Assembly: GCF_031450805.1 (NCBI RefSeq)
Contig: NZ_JARTVY010000001.1
Location: 1,860,001 to 1,924,000 of the forward strand
Direction: 5' to 3'
Length of the DNA stretch: 64,000 nucleotides
From: Caballeronia sp031450805
GTDB taxonomy: Bacteria; Pseudomonadota; Gammaproteobacteria; Burkholderiales; Burkholderiaceae
Below the pieces are notes generated by a model. That model was not told where the DNA came from. It made no database searches and saw only the letters and a program-made list of their open reading frames with translations. Below are positions 62,834 through 64,000 of this stretch, piece by piece (positions within the stretch are counted from its first letter, which is position 1; each line of letters opens with the position of its first letter). The translations under genes and the position numbers were made by a program.

Positions 62834-62858
62834 TGTCCGCCTGTCGGCGTCAGTGCGC

Positions 62859-63227
62859 TCAGGCGCGGCCCGCCAGAAAGCCGATCAACAGCGCGAGCCC
62901 CGCGACCGCGCCGAGCGTGTGCCACGGCTTGTCGTGCACGAAGTCATCGGCGTAACCGGCTGCATCGCCGAAGCGGCCGGAAATGGCCGAACCCGCGCCG
63001 TCCATCTGCGAGCGCGCGTACTTCAGCTTCGATTGCAACTGCTTGCGCAGCTTGTCGGCGTCGATGTCCTTCGCGCTGTGCAGCGAATCTTCCAGCTCAT
63101 CGAGGAAGCTGCGCAACTGGTCGCTGGCCGAATCGACGACATCGCTCGCCCCGCGCACCGCGCGCTGGCCGACGTCGGCTGCGCCGTTGATTTTGCTATC
63201 GAGCGTCGAACGTGTGAACAATCCCAT
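62859..63227 (-). CDS. DUF883 (ElaB/YqjD-like) membrane-anchored protein
   Basis: A protein of about 122 residues with a long amphipathic helical region (LRSFLDELEDSLHSAKDID, LRKQLQSKLKYARSQMDG). The C-terminal membrane helix is LGAVAGLALLIGFLAGRA, the pattern of the ribosome-associated tail-anchored ElaB/YqjD proteins. GGAG lies 8 bases upstream of the ATG at 63227; the ATG at 63233 is too close to it. Confidence 0.82.
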   Translation of the reverse strand: MGLFTRSTLDSKINGAADVGQRAVRGASDVVDSASDQLRSFLDELEDSLHSAKDIDADKLRKQLQSKLKYARSQMDGAGSAISGRFGDAAGYADDFVHDKPWHTLGAVAGLALLIGFLAGRA

Positions 63228-63421
63228 TTTCATGCTCCTTTATTGACGTGCCGAAGAATGGCAGCGTGCCTGCTTCGGCTGCGCTGCCTGCGCATCATGC
63301 GCTGATCCATCCTCTCTCGTTGACTGCTCTTACGACTTCGACTCGTCCGCCATCGTTCCCTCCCTCTGTCGCGATTCCGGGCGGCCCGAGGCGATGAACC
63401 GATACCACGCCCAAGCAAGCT

Positions 63422-64000
63422 TCATTCCTCGACGAGCGCGCCCAGGTCCGCTTCGCGCTCGTTGTGCGTGTGGCGGCGCATCGCCAGCGCCATCATGCCG
63501 CAGACGAACACGCCGAAGATCACGATGATCCATTGCACCGGCACCTTCTCCGTCAGGAGCAGCGCGTAGGAACCGAGCATCGCGAGCACGGCGAGGTTCT
63601 GATTGAAGTTCTGCACCGCGATCGAATGACCGGCGGAAAGCAGCGTCGCGCCGCGATGCTGAAGGATCGCGTTCATCGGCACGATGAAGAAGCCCGACAG
63701 ACCGCCGAGCGCGATCATCAGCGGATAAGCCATCAGGATGTACGCGGGCATGAACACCGGCCCGACTTGCACGCCCGCGCCGGCCGGGAACAGGTCCTTG
63801 TTGTAGAAGGCCATCGCCACCGCCACGGCGCCGATCAGCACGCCGACCGGCAACACTCTGAGCGACTGCCTCAGCGCGATCCGCGCCGATGCCGCCGCTG
63901 CGCCGAGCGCAATGCCCACGCCCGTCACGCCCTGCAGCACCGCCGCCTTCGACAGCGACAAGCCGAGGTTCGCGTCGGCCCACTTGAGCACGAGCAGTTG
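63422..64000 (-). CDS. lplT: Lysophospholipid transporter LplT (MFS), 3' part
   Basis: The C-terminal part of a major facilitator protein is open to the right window edge (the frame reads QLLVLKWADANLGLSLS before the visible body). Six membrane segments are visible, with GVGIALGAAAASARIALR and ALGGLSGFFIVPMNAILQHRG, wording typical of LplT, which flips lysophospholipids inward. It ends EREADLGALVEE at 63422. The 5' part lies outside the window. Confidence 0.85.
   Translation of the reverse strand, partial: QLLVLKWADANLGLSLSKAAVLQGVTGVGIALGAAAASARIALRQSLRVLPVGVLIGAVAVAMAFYNKDLFPAGAGVQVGPVFMPAYILMAYPLMIALGGLSGFFIVPMNAILQHRGATLLSAGHSIAVQNFNQNLAVLAMLGSYALLLTEKVPVQWIIVIFGVFVCGMMALAMRRHTHNEREADLGALVEE

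Noticed and set aside
59734..62955. 1073-codon open frame opposite mutS
   Set aside because: Antisense shadow; mutS motifs are complete on the minus strand and the frame has no recognisable domain.

Overview
The window is GC-rich, densely coded chromosome from a betaproteobacterium of the Burkholderiaceae. Codon use, protein wording and gene blocks (ilvH-ilvC-psd-pssA, lysS-prfB-recJ, lolC-lolD-tatD-comEC, pyrG-kdsA-eno-ftsB, dapA-bamC, mutS) look like Burkholderia, Paraburkholderia or Caballeronia; I cannot name the species. No rRNA, tRNA or CRISPR array was found.

Left chromosomal part (1-17275): the end of ilvH, ilvC with its terminator, then a complete group II intron (about 1585-4406, reverse transcriptase/maturase/HNH protein) between that terminator and psd-pssA. 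After these come a glycine-zipper envelope protein, lysS, prfB with its programmed +1 frameshift, a frameshifted DUF5672-type gene, recJ, an RpfE-like gene, lolC-lolD, a TatD-type nuclease and the 5' part of comEC.

Island (about 17272-36981, 19.7 kb): inserted inside comEC. The two comEC halves rejoin exactly in frame at a shared TTGC. A large serine recombinase gene lies at the right end, and the joined island ends form a candidate attP with inverted arms. From left to right the island carries a single-polypeptide (type ISP-like) restriction-modification enzyme, 28 tandem copies of a 16-bp unit, a coupled pair (unknown protein plus XRE/ImmA metallopeptidase), a small resolvase, a small XRE regulator, a zinc-ribbon/LprI-like membrane protein, a lipoprotein gene broken by an IS21-family element and by a frameshift, a frameshifted alpha/beta hydrolase, an ADP-ribosylglycohydrolase and a HUH-endonuclease-like protein followed by a hairpin region. 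It reads as a defence-type integrative element that also knocks out the competence channel gene.

Right chromosomal part (36982-64000): the 3' part of comEC, which contains a 9-bp minisatellite coding a Ser/Asn/Asp/Ala/Thr-rich linker; an alpha/beta hydrolase; pyrG-kdsA-eno-ftsB (CTP, KDO, glycolysis, division); a small lipoprotein; hslO and a gamma carbonic anhydrase; a DUF455 protein; a second alpha/beta hydrolase; a PHP phosphoesterase; a YciO-type protein; a site-2 protease; trpS and a methyltransferase; dapA-bamC-MBL hydrolase; an Ala/Ser-rich lipoprotein; roxA divergent from slyD; a phosphoesterase-like protein; mutS; a DUF883 protein; and the 3' part of lplT.

Four genes carry single frameshifts (DUF5672-like, island lipoprotein, island hydrolase, integrase). 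They are either real decay or phase switching, or indel errors in the assembly; sequence alone cannot decide.
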